A stretch of DNA of 64,000 nucleotides from an uncultured Alphaproteobacteria bacterium (lineage in GTDB: Bacteria; Pseudomonadota; Alphaproteobacteria; RF32; CAG-239): contig CASZWJ010000005.1 of NCBI GenBank assembly GCA_949493535.1, positions 24,943 through 88,942 on the forward strand, given 5' to 3'. A program made the translations under genes and the position numbers. The notes under the pieces were generated by a model that searched no databases, was not told the DNA's origin, and saw nothing but the letters and a program-made list of their open reading frames with translations. Shown one piece after another: positions 33,572 to 41,670 of the stretch. Each line of letters begins with the position of its first letter. Position 1 is the stretch's first letter.

Positions 33572-34892
33572 ATTTCGCTTTGTCTCGTATCATTTTGATA
33601 CGAAAACATCCGAGGCAAGCCTTAATTATGCTTTTGATGATGCATATCATTTTTGCGAAAAGATAAAGTTTCATAAAGCGAAAACGGATTTAACGGCTGA
33701 AGAATTAAAGGCTGTTGAGAAAATTCTGTTCTTTCTGCATATAGCCTGCGGTATCAGCTATTATAAAGCTTTTGTGCCGAATGTTATGGAAATTGAAACC
33801 GGTTCTTTAAACAAAGAGCAGGCGGAATTTTTCAATGAATTTTATAAAAAAGGCTTGGGCGAATTTTCGTGGCGCAATAATCTTAATCTGAATAATGTCA
33901 TCAATTTTCCTTGGGGTGAAAGTCCGTCGCATGTTGAAGCCGCGCTTTTGCTTTTGCCCGATTTGACGGCAGTGCCGATTGGCGGCGGCAAAGATTCGAA
34001 TGTCGTTTTGGAAACCTTAAAATCTCATGGTGAAAAAGTTGTCTGCATAGCTCAGGGGCGCCCGCGTCCGATTCGCGAGTCGATAGAAGTTTCCGGCTGT
34101 CCCGATATTGAGTTTACGCGAACGATTGCTCCCGAGCTTATCGCTTTGAATACGGAAGAGGGCGTTTATAACGGCCACGTGCCGATAACCGGAGTTTATG
34201 CGTTTTGTCTGGCCTTATGTGCCGTTTTGTATGGTTATGATAAAGTTGCCATGGGGAACGAGCGTTCGGCCAATGTCGGCAATTTGGTGCGTGATGACAG
34301 TTTTGAGGTCAATCACCAATGGAGCAAATCTTTGGAATTTGAAAAAGCCTTTAATGGTTTTGCGCAAAAATATCTGCTTAAAAATTTCACTTATTTTTCA
34401 ATGCTGCGGCCATTGTCTGAATTGGACATTGCCCGCCGTTTTGCCAAACTGACCCCGTATCATCAGGTTTTCACCAGTTGCAATAAGGCTTTTAAGCTGG
34501 ATAAGGAAAAGCGTTTGGAGCGTTGGTGCGGCGAATGTGACAAATGCCGTTTTGTCTTTTTAGCCTTGGCGCCGTTTATGGATAAGGCGGATTTGGTAAA
34601 GGCCGTGGGCAGGAATATTTTGGCAGATGAAAAACAGCTCGGCGGTTTTGAAGAATTGCTCGGCTTGTCAAAACACAAGCCTTTTGAATGTGTCGGCGAG
34701 TTAGAAGAATGTGCCGTTGCCATTTATCTTTTGGCGCAAAAAGATGATTGGAAGGATGACTTTATGATAAAAAATTTATACCCGCGCCTGTTGGAAAAAT
34801 ATGGCTTATCGCAATTGCAGATTTGGGAAAAACAGGTTTTTACCAAGTCGGAAAAGCATTGTCTGCCGGAGAACTTTAGGGACTATCTCTGA
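33564..34892 (+). CDS. murL: MurL, UDP-MurNAc-L-Ala-L-Glu epimerase
   Basis: MurL converts the terminal L-Glu of UDP-MurNAc-L-Ala-L-Glu to D-Glu in an ATP-dependent reaction, giving D-glutamate for peptidoglycan without glutamate racemase. The 442-residue protein has VPIGGGKDSNVVLETLKS, a PP-loop-like nucleotide site, then CIAQGRPRPIRES, the VAMGNERSANVGNL motif, and a terminal CGECDKCRFVFLALAPF Cys cluster, all features of MurL as I know them. The next gene, one base overlapping, is a MurD of the MurD2 type, the partner enzyme. The ATG at 33564 overlaps the channel gene stop by 8 nt. Confidence 0.85.
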   Translation: MNKFRFVSYHFDTKTSEASLNYAFDDAYHFCEKIKFHKAKTDLTAEELKAVEKILFFLHIACGISYYKAFVPNVMEIETGSLNKEQAEFFNEFYKKGLGEFSWRNNLNLNNVINFPWGESPSHVEAALLLLPDLTAVPIGGGKDSNVVLETLKSHGEKVVCIAQGRPRPIRESIEVSGCPDIEFTRTIAPELIALNTEEGVYNGHVPITGVYAFCLALCAVLYGYDKVAMGNERSANVGNLVRDDSFEVNHQWSKSLEFEKAFNGFAQKYLLKNFTYFSMLRPLSELDIARRFAKLTPYHQVFTSCNKAFKLDKEKRLERWCGECDKCRFVFLALAPFMDKADLVKAVGRNILADEKQLGGFEELLGLSKHKPFECVGELEECAVAIYLLAQKDDWKDDFMIKNLYPRLLEKYGLSQLQIWEKQVFTKSEKHCLPENFRDYL

Positions 34893-36238
34893 TGTTGATG
34901 AACGAGTTGAAAAATAAAAATATTTTAGTTTGGGGATTAGGCAAAGAAGGTTTGGCAGTTGTCCGTTTTTTGCAGCAAAAACGGTTTTATGATAATTTGT
35001 ATCTCTATAATGATTCCCTGTTATCGGAAAAAGTGGAAGGCTTTAGCATCTATAGCGGGGATGATATTAAGATGTTGATGCCGAAAATTGACGTGATAAT
35101 CCGCTCGCCCGGTGTCAGCATTTATAAAGACGAGATAATCAAAGCCAAAGCCGCCGGAATAAAAGTGACGTCATCATCAGATATTTTCCTCTCGGAAATG
35201 CGGAAAAATCACCCTGAAACAACCGTAATCGGCGTAACCGGATCAAAGGGCAAAAGTACCACGTCTTCTTTGTTGTTTCATGCGCTGAAAGAAATGGGAG
35301 AAAATGCGGCGCTTGGCGGCAATATCGGCCGTCCGCTGATTGAACTGCTTGAAGAAAATCACTGTTTTGTCATTTGTGAACTGTCTTCGTATCAGTGCAG
35401 CGATTTAAGCGTTTCTCCGCAGATTGTGCTGTTTACGAATTTGTTTCCCGAGCATGTTGATTGGCACCGCAATCACGATAATTATTATCGTGATAAAGTT
35501 CATTTGGTAGCGCATCAACAGAAAAATGATGTATGCTTTGTCAATGCCAAATGCGAAAAACTGCAAAAATACTGTTCTGAATATGATTTGCCTTATCGTT
35601 ATTATAATCGCTCCGAAGGTTTTGCTGAATTGAACAATGTTTTGTGCCGTAATGGCGAGGAGTGGCTGGAGATTCATGACACCAAGTTGGAGGGCTATCA
35701 TAATCTGGATAATATGGCCGGCGTTTTATCCGTGATTGAATATCTGGGCTTGGATACAAAACAAGCGGCGGAAAGTTTTAAAACCTTTACGGCTTTGCCG
35801 CACCGCCTGCAAAAAATCGGCGAAAAAGACGGTATTAGCTTTATTAATGACAGCATTTCCACTGCGCCGGAAACGGCAATGGCGGCTATTCAGTCTTTTG
35901 ATGAACCAATGGGAGTCTTTTTGGGCGGATATGATCGCAAGCAGGATTATACGGATTTGGCGCGGTTTATCAACGATAATCCTAAAGTTAAGGTTGTTGC
36001 GGCGTTGTTTCAAACAGGGCCGAGAGTGGCCGAAGCACTCAGAAAAACGGTAACGCGCCCTGATTTTGTTCTGATTGAAGAAAAAGATTTTGAAACGTCG
36101 GTTAAAAAACTTTTCAAAGAGTTGAAAATGCAAAACGGAAAACTGGCGCTGTTTTCACCGGCTGCGCCAAGTTATGATTCGTTCAAAAGCTTTGAAATGC
36201 GCGGGGCTGAATTTATCCGGATATTCGAAAATCTTTAA
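34892..36238 (+). CDS. murD2: MurD2, UDP-MurNAc-L-Ala--L-glutamate ligase
   Basis: This Mur ligase adds glutamate to UDP-MurNAc-L-Ala. The 448-residue protein has an N-terminal Rossmann part (NILVWGLGKEGLAVVRFLQQ), the ATP loop VTGSKGKSTTSSLL, FPEHVDWHRN, and the LGGYDRKQDY C-terminal motif. At the place where D-Glu-specific MurD has NDSKATN, it reads NDSISTAPETAM, the form I associate with MurD2 that uses L-Glu. With murL directly upstream, the pair should supply the D-Glu residue by ligation followed by epimerisation. It lies away from the mraZ cluster. Confidence 0.85.
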   Translation: MLMNELKNKNILVWGLGKEGLAVVRFLQQKRFYDNLYLYNDSLLSEKVEGFSIYSGDDIKMLMPKIDVIIRSPGVSIYKDEIIKAKAAGIKVTSSSDIFLSEMRKNHPETTVIGVTGSKGKSTTSSLLFHALKEMGENAALGGNIGRPLIELLEENHCFVICELSSYQCSDLSVSPQIVLFTNLFPEHVDWHRNHDNYYRDKVHLVAHQQKNDVCFVNAKCEKLQKYCSEYDLPYRYYNRSEGFAELNNVLCRNGEEWLEIHDTKLEGYHNLDNMAGVLSVIEYLGLDTKQAAESFKTFTALPHRLQKIGEKDGISFINDSISTAPETAMAAIQSFDEPMGVFLGGYDRKQDYTDLARFINDNPKVKVVAALFQTGPRVAEALRKTVTRPDFVLIEEKDFETSVKKLFKELKMQNGKLALFSPAAPSYDSFKSFEMRGAEFIRIFENL

Positions 36239-36304
36239 TATCTGTTTTTATATGATAAATAATGCTTGCATTTTATTTGGAATATCTCTAAATATATGAG
36301 CGAT

Positions 36305-36380
<76 letters not shown>

Positions 36381-36383
36381 TTA

Positions 36384-36416
36384 AAAAAAGCTCCTCTCGC
36401 AGGGGCTTTTTTTATG
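36384..36416 (+). terminator. Terminator of tRNA-Thr
   Basis: Arms AAAAGCTCCT and AGGGGCTTTT around a 5 nt loop, then T residues, directly after the tRNA. Confidence 0.85.
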
Positions 36417-36713
36417 GTAACAATCAAGATCGGAATCGAACCCGAGAGGGCTCGGGGATAAAATCAACCGTTGCTCCGGTTGATTTTACCGCAAGAGGCG
36501 TAGCTTTGTCGGTAGATGAGTGCAATTTTGCACGAAAGATACCCTGCAAAGCAAGTGACCGACGCATGGTTAGTAAGTGCTTTGCACGAACTTACCAAGC
36601 TAGATGAGGCCAAAAATATCTCCGGTGGAGATATTTTTAACGACAGGTGCAGACTTGTCAGCAAGCGACAGAGCGGTAGCGAAGAGAGCGAGCGTTACAA
36701 GTCAAATTGACGA
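36417..36713. other. Gene-free, hairpin-rich segment between tRNA-Thr and the duplicated tRNA end
   Basis: No credible reading frame with a ribosome site is seen on either strand. The segment has at least four perfect inverted repeats: CCCGAG/CTCGGG at 36441-36456, AAAATCAACC/GGTTGATTTT at 36460-36487, GTGCAA with TTGCAC near 36519-36532, and a 12 bp AAAAATATCTCC/GGAGATATTTTT at 36612-36638. An inverted 11 bp copy of the tRNA T-loop segment (GGTTCGATTCC) lies at 36432-36442. It looks like the remnant of an integrated element or a structured non-coding unit. Confidence 0.55.
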
Positions 36714-36733
36714 ATTCCCTTAACCGGCATCAT
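36714..36733 (+). repeat. att-like repeat, copy 2
   Basis: ATTCCCTTAACCGGCATCAT repeats the tRNA-Thr 3' end with one mismatch. The sequence to its left has no other tRNA similarity, so it is a partial duplication, not a second tRNA gene. Confidence 0.65.
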
Positions 36734-36742
36734 GAAAAACAC

Positions 36743-36771
36743 TTGACAAAGTAGGAAATATATCCTAAACA
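36743..36771 (+). promoter_or_regulatory. Promoter with overlapping palindrome
   Basis: A consensus TTGACA is followed after 17 nt by TAAACA (a weak -10). The spacer and -10 contain the inverted repeat TAGGA-6-TCCTA (36752-36767), a likely repressor site. Confidence 0.5.
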
Positions 36772-36774
36772 TAA

Positions 36775-36838
36775 AACATCACTTACCGAAAGTGTATCTA
36801 AAAACCGTTGGTTAATTCCAACGGTTTTTCTTTTTTTA
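36775..36838 (+). ncRNA. Candidate small RNA or leader attenuator
   Basis: The ~60 nt after the promoter at 36743 contain a small hairpin (CACT/AGTG) and end with a strong terminator: 12 bp arms AAAAACCGTTGG and CCAACGGTTTTT, then a T-rich tract. No start codon fits in it. Either it is a free small RNA or it attenuates transcription into the gene at 36861. Confidence 0.5.
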
Positions 36839-36860
36839 ACAATACAAAAGGAGAATTAAA

Positions 36861-37385
36861 ATGCCGAATTTAATAAGATATATTATACAAGAAGATCCAA
36901 CAAAAAAGACTTTATCAGATTTATTTGCGGATCGAGTTATTGACGATTATAAAAAATCTCATTCGGGAATTTATCGGACCAAAAAAGAAGATATCGCGAA
37001 AGAATGGGGAAAAAAGACAGAAGCGAATCTGAATAAATATCTAAAAAATAAATCTAATTATTCAAAGAAAAACGAAAGCAAATTTTTGGCACCGTTTAAT
37101 GATTTTTTGAGAAATTATGAACAAATGAAAAAAGATAAAAATATAGGAAATGATAAGTTTTTCCATTGTAAAGCGAATTATGAAGCGGCTAAAAGAGGAA
37201 AATGGGGAGAATTCGTCGGTAAAACAATAAGTGCGGTTCGAGAATTTCCATATGGAACATTAAGGCATGGAATTCAAGACACATCTGATGATTGGGAAGC
37301 TAATCGCCGCGGTTGGCGTGGAGCTAAAACAGGTAAGAATCTTTTAGAAAGCTGCTCTCGAAATCCGAGAGACTATTATAAATAA
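36861..37385 (+). CDS. Orphan AT-rich protein of the tRNA-linked region
   Basis: A 174-residue basic protein without signal peptide or membrane span; I do not recognise it. The N-terminal 95 residues are Lys/Asn-rich and helical. The C-terminal part is more ordered: FFHCKANYEAAKRGKWGE, then a VREFPYGTLRHGIQD stretch, WEANRRGWRGAKTG and a final CSRNP. Such a His/Cys/Arg-rich compact C-terminal domain recalls small effector or toxin domains, but no family can be named. Codon use is richer in AAA, AAT and ATA than in neighbouring genes, consistent with transfer. A clear AAGGAG ribosome site precedes the ATG. Confidence 0.7.
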   Translation: MPNLIRYIIQEDPTKKTLSDLFADRVIDDYKKSHSGIYRTKKEDIAKEWGKKTEANLNKYLKNKSNYSKKNESKFLAPFNDFLRNYEQMKKDKNIGNDKFFHCKANYEAAKRGKWGEFVGKTISAVREFPYGTLRHGIQDTSDDWEANRRGWRGAKTGKNLLESCSRNPRDYYK

Positions 37386-37434
37386 ACTTGCAAATATAAA
37401 TAAAACTTTTAGACTTAAATTTCGGAGAAGTTAA

Positions 37435-37800
37435 ATGAAAAAAAAGCTCAAAAATTTATTTATAAAAGTTTTGCTGGCAGCAATGAAGGGGATTTTCTTT
37501 TTGCCGTCCGTTTTCGTAATTCTCAATGATACTTTTGATACATATAGTTATGCTGCCGATGAAAAGTCTTACTCAATAATATTTTTCGTTATTATTGCGT
37601 TTTTACTTTTACTGGACATAGCCATTATAATTTTCACAAAATTTAAGCTATGGAAAATATTGGGACTTTTAATATTAAGCATCATATATATGTCAATGCA
37701 TTTGTACAGTAAAGATGTGATTTATTCAGGACAAGTTCAGACGTGTATTGAAGGAAACTATAATGACTGCGTTTTGAAAGAGCAGTTTGAGGAGCCTTAA
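37435..37800 (+). CDS. Small membrane protein, orphan
   Basis: A 121-residue protein with three hydrophobic helices (about residues 11-30, 47-68 and 72-90) and a C-terminal tail with two cysteines (TCIEGNYNDCVLKE). The N-terminus MKKKLKNLFIKVLL resembles the next gene's MKSKLKSLLFW, so the two may be diverged copies. GGAGAAG lies upstream of the ATG. AT-rich like its neighbours. In effector-immunity pairs the immunity protein is often a small membrane protein next to the effector; such a link with 36861 is speculative. Confidence 0.6.
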   Translation: MKKKLKNLFIKVLLAAMKGIFFLPSVFVILNDTFDTYSYAADEKSYSIIFFVIIAFLLLLDIAIIIFTKFKLWKILGLLILSIIYMSMHLYSKDVIYSGQVQTCIEGNYNDCVLKEQFEEP

Positions 37801-37828
37801 AACGATAATTGACGCTGATAAAAAAATA

Positions 37829-37860
37829 TGAGAATATCTTTCTGTTTGGAAAGGTATTCT
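37829..37860 (+). promoter_or_regulatory. Hairpin covering the ribosome site of the next gene
   Basis: GAGAATATCTTT and AAAGGTATTCTC form a 12 bp stem (one G-U pair) with an 8 nt loop. The putative Shine-Dalgarno GGAAAGG lies in the loop and 3' arm, and the ATG at 37864 follows the stem by three bases, so folding would block initiation. Confidence 0.5.
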
Positions 37861-37863
37861 CAT

Positions 37864-38184
37864 ATGAAATCAAAATTAAAATCCTTGTTATTTTGGGCGT
37901 TATTCTTTTTTATGCTGATTTGTCTGCTGGCTGTTGGCGTATTTTTCTTTATTAATGATGACGTTTCTTATCAATTTTATAAAGGAGACTTAATTTATAA
38001 AGTTTTGTGTTTTACAGGCTACTTGTTCCTTCTGTTATACATTGTCATGTCAGTAATGATTATTGCCGGTAAATTGCCGGAAAAGGTAAAGAAAATTGAA
38101 AAAAGCAGATATCTGGGTTTTTTATTTGTTCTGCTTTTGGCCGAAGTTTTAACAATCAGCTCCTATACGTATGATTTTGAATAG
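37864..38184 (+). CDS. Small membrane protein, orphan
   Basis: A 106-residue protein with three hydrophobic helices (about residues 8-30, 45-66 and 80-100) and short charged loops. No family recognised. The frame extends upstream to 37828, but the ATG at 37864 agrees with the protein's start pattern MKSKLKSLL. Its ribosome site is embedded in a hairpin. It is the last gene of the AT-rich group before mutY. Confidence 0.6.
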   Translation: MKSKLKSLLFWALFFFMLICLLAVGVFFFINDDVSYQFYKGDLIYKVLCFTGYLFLLLYIVMSVMIIAGKLPEKVKKIEKSRYLGFLFVLLLAEVLTISSYTYDFE

Positions 38185-38210
38185 AAGTATATCAATAATA
38201 GCGTCCGCTT

Positions 38211-39215
38211 ATGAATAAATTAAACTTGTCACAACTGCTTTTAGAATGGTATGCCATCAACGGGCGTAAACTGCCGTGGCGGGTCAAGGGCGGGGCTCAT
38301 CCGGACCCTTATGTGATTCTTGTGTCCGAATTTATGCTTCAACAGACGACGGTTAAAACCGTTATTCCTTATTTTCACCGTTTTATAGAGCGCTTTCCGA
38401 CAATTGCCGATTTGGCGGCTGCATCAGAAGAGGAAGTTTATTTATATTGGCAGGGGCTGGGATATTATACCCGAGCGAAGTCTTTGCACCGGACTGCTCA
38501 GATGATTGTTGAAGATTTCGACGGTGTTTTTCCGCAAGACAAAGCAGATGTCTTAAAGCTGAAAGGCATCGGTCCCTATACGGTAGCCAGCTTTCTGGCC
38601 TTGGCATTTAATCAGCCGGAAACGGTTGTTGACGGAAATGTTATCCGCGTTATCTGCCGTCTGTATCATTTAACGGAGCCGGCTGCCGATATAACGGAGA
38701 TTATAAAGGAAAAGGCGGCGGCTTTGACGGATAAAACAAATCCGGCGGACTATGCTTCGGCGATTATGGATTTGGGCGCAATGGTCTGCACGCCCAAAAA
38801 TCCGCAATGTCTGCTTTGCCCGTGGCAAAAAGACTGCTTGTCAAAGGATGATGCCGCATTGGAAAAAATCCCAAACCGCCGTAAGCTTGAGAAAAAAGCC
38901 AAGCTGGGGAGCGTGTATCTTGTTTTTAATTCCAAAGGAGAAGTTTATATACGCAAAAGAACCGAAAAAGGGTTGCTTTCAGGCCTTTATGAATTTCCAT
39001 GGCAAGAGAATGAAGATGAAAATGCCTGCGGCGGAACAGATACCGGAAAAGAAGTTTCGCATGTTTTTACCCATTTTAAATTAACCTTAAAAATATTCAG
39101 GGCAGAAGCTGAAAAATTTGAAGCGGACGGTTTTTTTACAGCTCCTGCGGAATTAGAAAATTATCCCTTTTCAACCTTCATGAAAAAAGTTTGGAAAACA
39201 AGCTTAAAGAAATAG
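38211..39215 (+). CDS. mutY: A/G-specific adenine glycosylase MutY
   Basis: MutY removes adenine opposite 8-oxoguanine. The 334-residue protein has SEFMLQQTTVKTVIPYFHRF with the catalytic Glu, the HhH motif LKGIGPYTVASFLALAF with ETVVDGNV (catalytic Asp), the [4Fe-4S] cluster C-x6-C-x2-C-x5-C at CTPKNPQCLLCPWQKDC, and a C-terminal NUDIX-like domain with GLLSGLYEFPW. No clear ribosome site is seen before the ATG; it lies 26 nt after the orphan membrane gene. Confidence 0.94.
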   Translation: MNKLNLSQLLLEWYAINGRKLPWRVKGGAHPDPYVILVSEFMLQQTTVKTVIPYFHRFIERFPTIADLAAASEEEVYLYWQGLGYYTRAKSLHRTAQMIVEDFDGVFPQDKADVLKLKGIGPYTVASFLALAFNQPETVVDGNVIRVICRLYHLTEPAADITEIIKEKAAALTDKTNPADYASAIMDLGAMVCTPKNPQCLLCPWQKDCLSKDDAALEKIPNRRKLEKKAKLGSVYLVFNSKGEVYIRKRTEKGLLSGLYEFPWQENEDENACGGTDTGKEVSHVFTHFKLTLKIFRAEAEKFEADGFFTAPAELENYPFSTFMKKVWKTSLKK

Positions 39216-39305
39216 TTATTTTGTCTAATATCGGGCTACTATTAGTTGACACGGGGTGTCTTTGCTTTTATTGTATGAGTATTATACATGAATGGGCAAA
39301 GCAAT

Positions 39306-40157
39306 ATGAAGATAGTCAAATTATCAGGCGGATTAGGCAATCAGATGTTTCAATATGCTTTCGGGCAGGCTCTTAAAAATGCCGGAGATGAAGTATTATA
39401 TGATGCCGGTTGGTTCGAAGCTGTTAACAAAAGTAAAAATTCACGGGCAACAAAACGCAATTATGAACTTGGCGTATTTATGGCCGATATAAATCTGGCA
39501 ACGCCAAAACAAATATCTCTATGCAGCAACAAAAAATTTTGCGGCATTTCTCTGCCTGCTTTTTTGAAACGTTTAGTCAGCCGCGTTGTCAAAGAAAAGT
39601 GTTCAAGCAGTTTTTATAAAGAGTTTTTTTCTATAAAGGGCGATGCGTATTTTGCCGGCGTTTTTGCCAATGACGCCTATTTTTATGATTTGCGTCCGGA
39701 ACTGATTAAAGCTTTTATGCTTAAAGATAAAATGTCGGACGCAAATATGGCGCTGCTGGATGATATAAAAAAAACGCAATCCGTTTCAATTCACATTCGC
39801 CGCGGAGATTTTGTGAAATATGGGCTGGTTTGTAATTTGGATTATTATTATCGGGCGGTTTCTTATATTAATTCTAAGGTCAAAAATGCGCATTTTTATA
39901 TCTTTTCCGATGATGTTAAATGGGCGAAAGAAAATCTTAAAATTGATAATCCGCATACCTTTGTCGATATAAACGACGGGTCGGCCGGCTATTGCGATTT
40001 GGAATTGATGAAAAATTGCCGCCATAATATTGCAGCTAACAGCACTTTTTCATGGTGGGCGGGGTATCTTAATCAAAATCCGGATAAAATAGTTTTGGCT
40101 CCAAAAGATAAAGCAGATGATTGCTTTCGCATATTGTTCAAAGGAGGCTATAACTAA
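39306..40157 (+). CDS. Alpha-1,2-fucosyltransferase-like glycosyltransferase (GT11)
   Basis: The 283-residue protein starts MKIVKLSGGLGNQMFQYAFG, the GT11 start signature, and has SVSIHIRRGDFVKYGL (the HxRRGD GDP-fucose motif), FYIFSDDVKWAKEN and NSTFSWWAGYLN. These enzymes transfer fucose from GDP-fucose to surface glycans such as O-antigen. The ATG at 39306 was chosen; an upstream ATG at 39288 would add MNGQSN and has no better ribosome site. A GT2 gene follows with one base overlap. Confidence 0.88.
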   Translation: MKIVKLSGGLGNQMFQYAFGQALKNAGDEVLYDAGWFEAVNKSKNSRATKRNYELGVFMADINLATPKQISLCSNKKFCGISLPAFLKRLVSRVVKEKCSSSFYKEFFSIKGDAYFAGVFANDAYFYDLRPELIKAFMLKDKMSDANMALLDDIKKTQSVSIHIRRGDFVKYGLVCNLDYYYRAVSYINSKVKNAHFYIFSDDVKWAKENLKIDNPHTFVDINDGSAGYCDLELMKNCRHNIAANSTFSWWAGYLNQNPDKIVLAPKDKADDCFRILFKGGYN

Positions 40158-41074
40158 TGGCATCTCCGAAGATTAGTGTTATCATTCCGATTTATGATGT
40201 TGAAAAATATCTTCCTGCTTGTCTGAATAGTGTCCTTGCCCAGACTTTTACTGATTTTGAAGCAATTTGCATCAATGACGGCAGTCCTGATAATGCCGCG
40301 GCAATTTTAAAAGAATATGCCGCTCGGGATTCTCGTATCAAAGTTGTAACGCAGCCGAACGGAGGCTTGTCTGCTGCCAGAAACGCCGGTTTGGAACAGG
40401 CTCGGGGCGATTATGTTTATTTCCTTGATTCTGACGATTATATTCATCCGCAGATTCTGGAGATTCTTTATCGGGAAATCAGCGGCGGAGAGTTTGATTT
40501 TGCGGCTTGCCGCTTCCAAAATGTCAAAGATGCCGCGGTTTCGTTTCCTGAATATCAAAGCTATGGTACGATTCTCGTAAAAGAGCCTCTTGCCGAATTA
40601 TTCCAAAAGAAAAAACGGCTTTCAATAAATGTCTGGAGTAAATTATATTTGCGAAAAACGCTCGGCGATTTACGTTTTATTCCGGGGCTTATTTATGAAG
40701 ACCTGCCGTTTACTTGTGCTTATATGGAGCGCAGCCGCAGCGGAAAAATTGTGGACTTGCCGCTTTATTATTATTTGCAGCGGGAAGGTTCTTTGTCAGG
40801 AAAGCAAGAAATAAAACTTAAAAATTGCGAGAGTTATATATTTATTTTACGCAGCTTGCATAAAAAATTTCATGGAGGCCCTCTTGAAGCGGGTATGCGC
40901 CGCTGTTTCTTCCGCTCGATTTTAAAAACGCTGTTGAAACGGAAGAAATGCCGTCCTGCAAAAGATTATTTGCAAAAAGAACTGCGTAAGCTTCTGGCTG
41001 AAAACATAATTTCATGGAATGATTTGCCTTTGCGTTATAAAGTGAAATTGTGGCTGTTCTTGCACAATTTATAA
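40157..41074 (+). CDS. Family 2 glycosyltransferase
   Basis: A GT-A type transferase of 305 residues: KISVIIPIYDVEKYLPACL opens the nucleotide-binding fold, INDGSPDNAAAIL, QPNGGLSAARNAGLEQA and YFLDSDDYIHP (the DxD-containing metal site) follow. The C-terminal 80 residues are basic and helical without a membrane anchor. With the GT11 gene directly upstream, it probably contributes to the same surface polysaccharide. Substrate unknown. Confidence 0.88.
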   Translation: MASPKISVIIPIYDVEKYLPACLNSVLAQTFTDFEAICINDGSPDNAAAILKEYAARDSRIKVVTQPNGGLSAARNAGLEQARGDYVYFLDSDDYIHPQILEILYREISGGEFDFAACRFQNVKDAAVSFPEYQSYGTILVKEPLAELFQKKKRLSINVWSKLYLRKTLGDLRFIPGLIYEDLPFTCAYMERSRSGKIVDLPLYYYLQREGSLSGKQEIKLKNCESYIFILRSLHKKFHGGPLEAGMRRCFFRSILKTLLKRKKCRPAKDYLQKELRKLLAENIISWNDLPLRYKVKLWLFLHNL

Positions 41075-41149
41075 ATCCATAGTCTAAATTGAAAAATCCG
41101 AAATATTTCTTACCTCTGTCATATGGTCTTATTGTCGGGGAGAAACGCT

Positions 41150-41560
41150 ATGCTGAAAAATATAGCCCTTTATATTTTGGTTTTAATCTTTTTGTTTGCC
41201 TGTGCAACGCCTGAAAAATATGATGCTGAATTAGCGTCAATGATTGGTGAAAAGTCATCTGTTCTGGTTGAAAAATGGGGCAAGCCGAGCGCTCGCAAAA
41301 TATTGGCCGGCGGCGATGAGGTTTATACTTATACCAAAGCCGGAGATATTTATGTTCCGTCCGAATTTTATATGTATAACCAAGAATATGAACCCGGCGA
41401 AGATGTTGTCTATTATCCTTTTTTGAATGATTACGATTTTGGCCCATATGGCGCAACCTTCGGGTATCAGGTCGAAGAATTCTGCCAGACGTCTTTCCTG
41501 ATAAAAAACGGTTTAATCAGCGGCTGGAAGTGGCGCGGCAATGACTGCCTGTCTTATTAA
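41150..41560 (+). CDS. Lipoprotein of unknown function
   Basis: A 136-residue protein with a signal sequence and lipobox LFAC (Cys18). The mature part begins with a SmpA/BamE-like pattern (IGEKSSVLVEKWGKPSARKI, then GGDEVYTYTK): a helix followed by W-G-x-P and an aromatic strand, common in small envelope lipoproteins. It continues with a Tyr-rich, acidic region and two cysteines. Function unknown. GGGAGA precedes the ATG; the upstream extension to 41123 was rejected. Confidence 0.72.
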   Translation: MLKNIALYILVLIFLFACATPEKYDAELASMIGEKSSVLVEKWGKPSARKILAGGDEVYTYTKAGDIYVPSEFYMYNQEYEPGEDVVYYPFLNDYDFGPYGATFGYQVEEFCQTSFLIKNGLISGWKWRGNDCLSY

Positions 41561-41670
41561 GTATTCTCCGGTCAGCTAACCAATTTTTAACTTAAATATG
41601 CTCTCATTCAAAGATGAGCATTAAAAATAAGCGATAGAGAGTCGCGCTAAAATAATAACGGGAATAAGCA

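Noticed and set aside
36420..36450. Possible second tRNA on the minus strand (CTCGGGTTCGATTCCG resembles a T arm)
   Set aside because: No acceptor, D or anticodon arm can be built around it, and the T stem does not pair fully.
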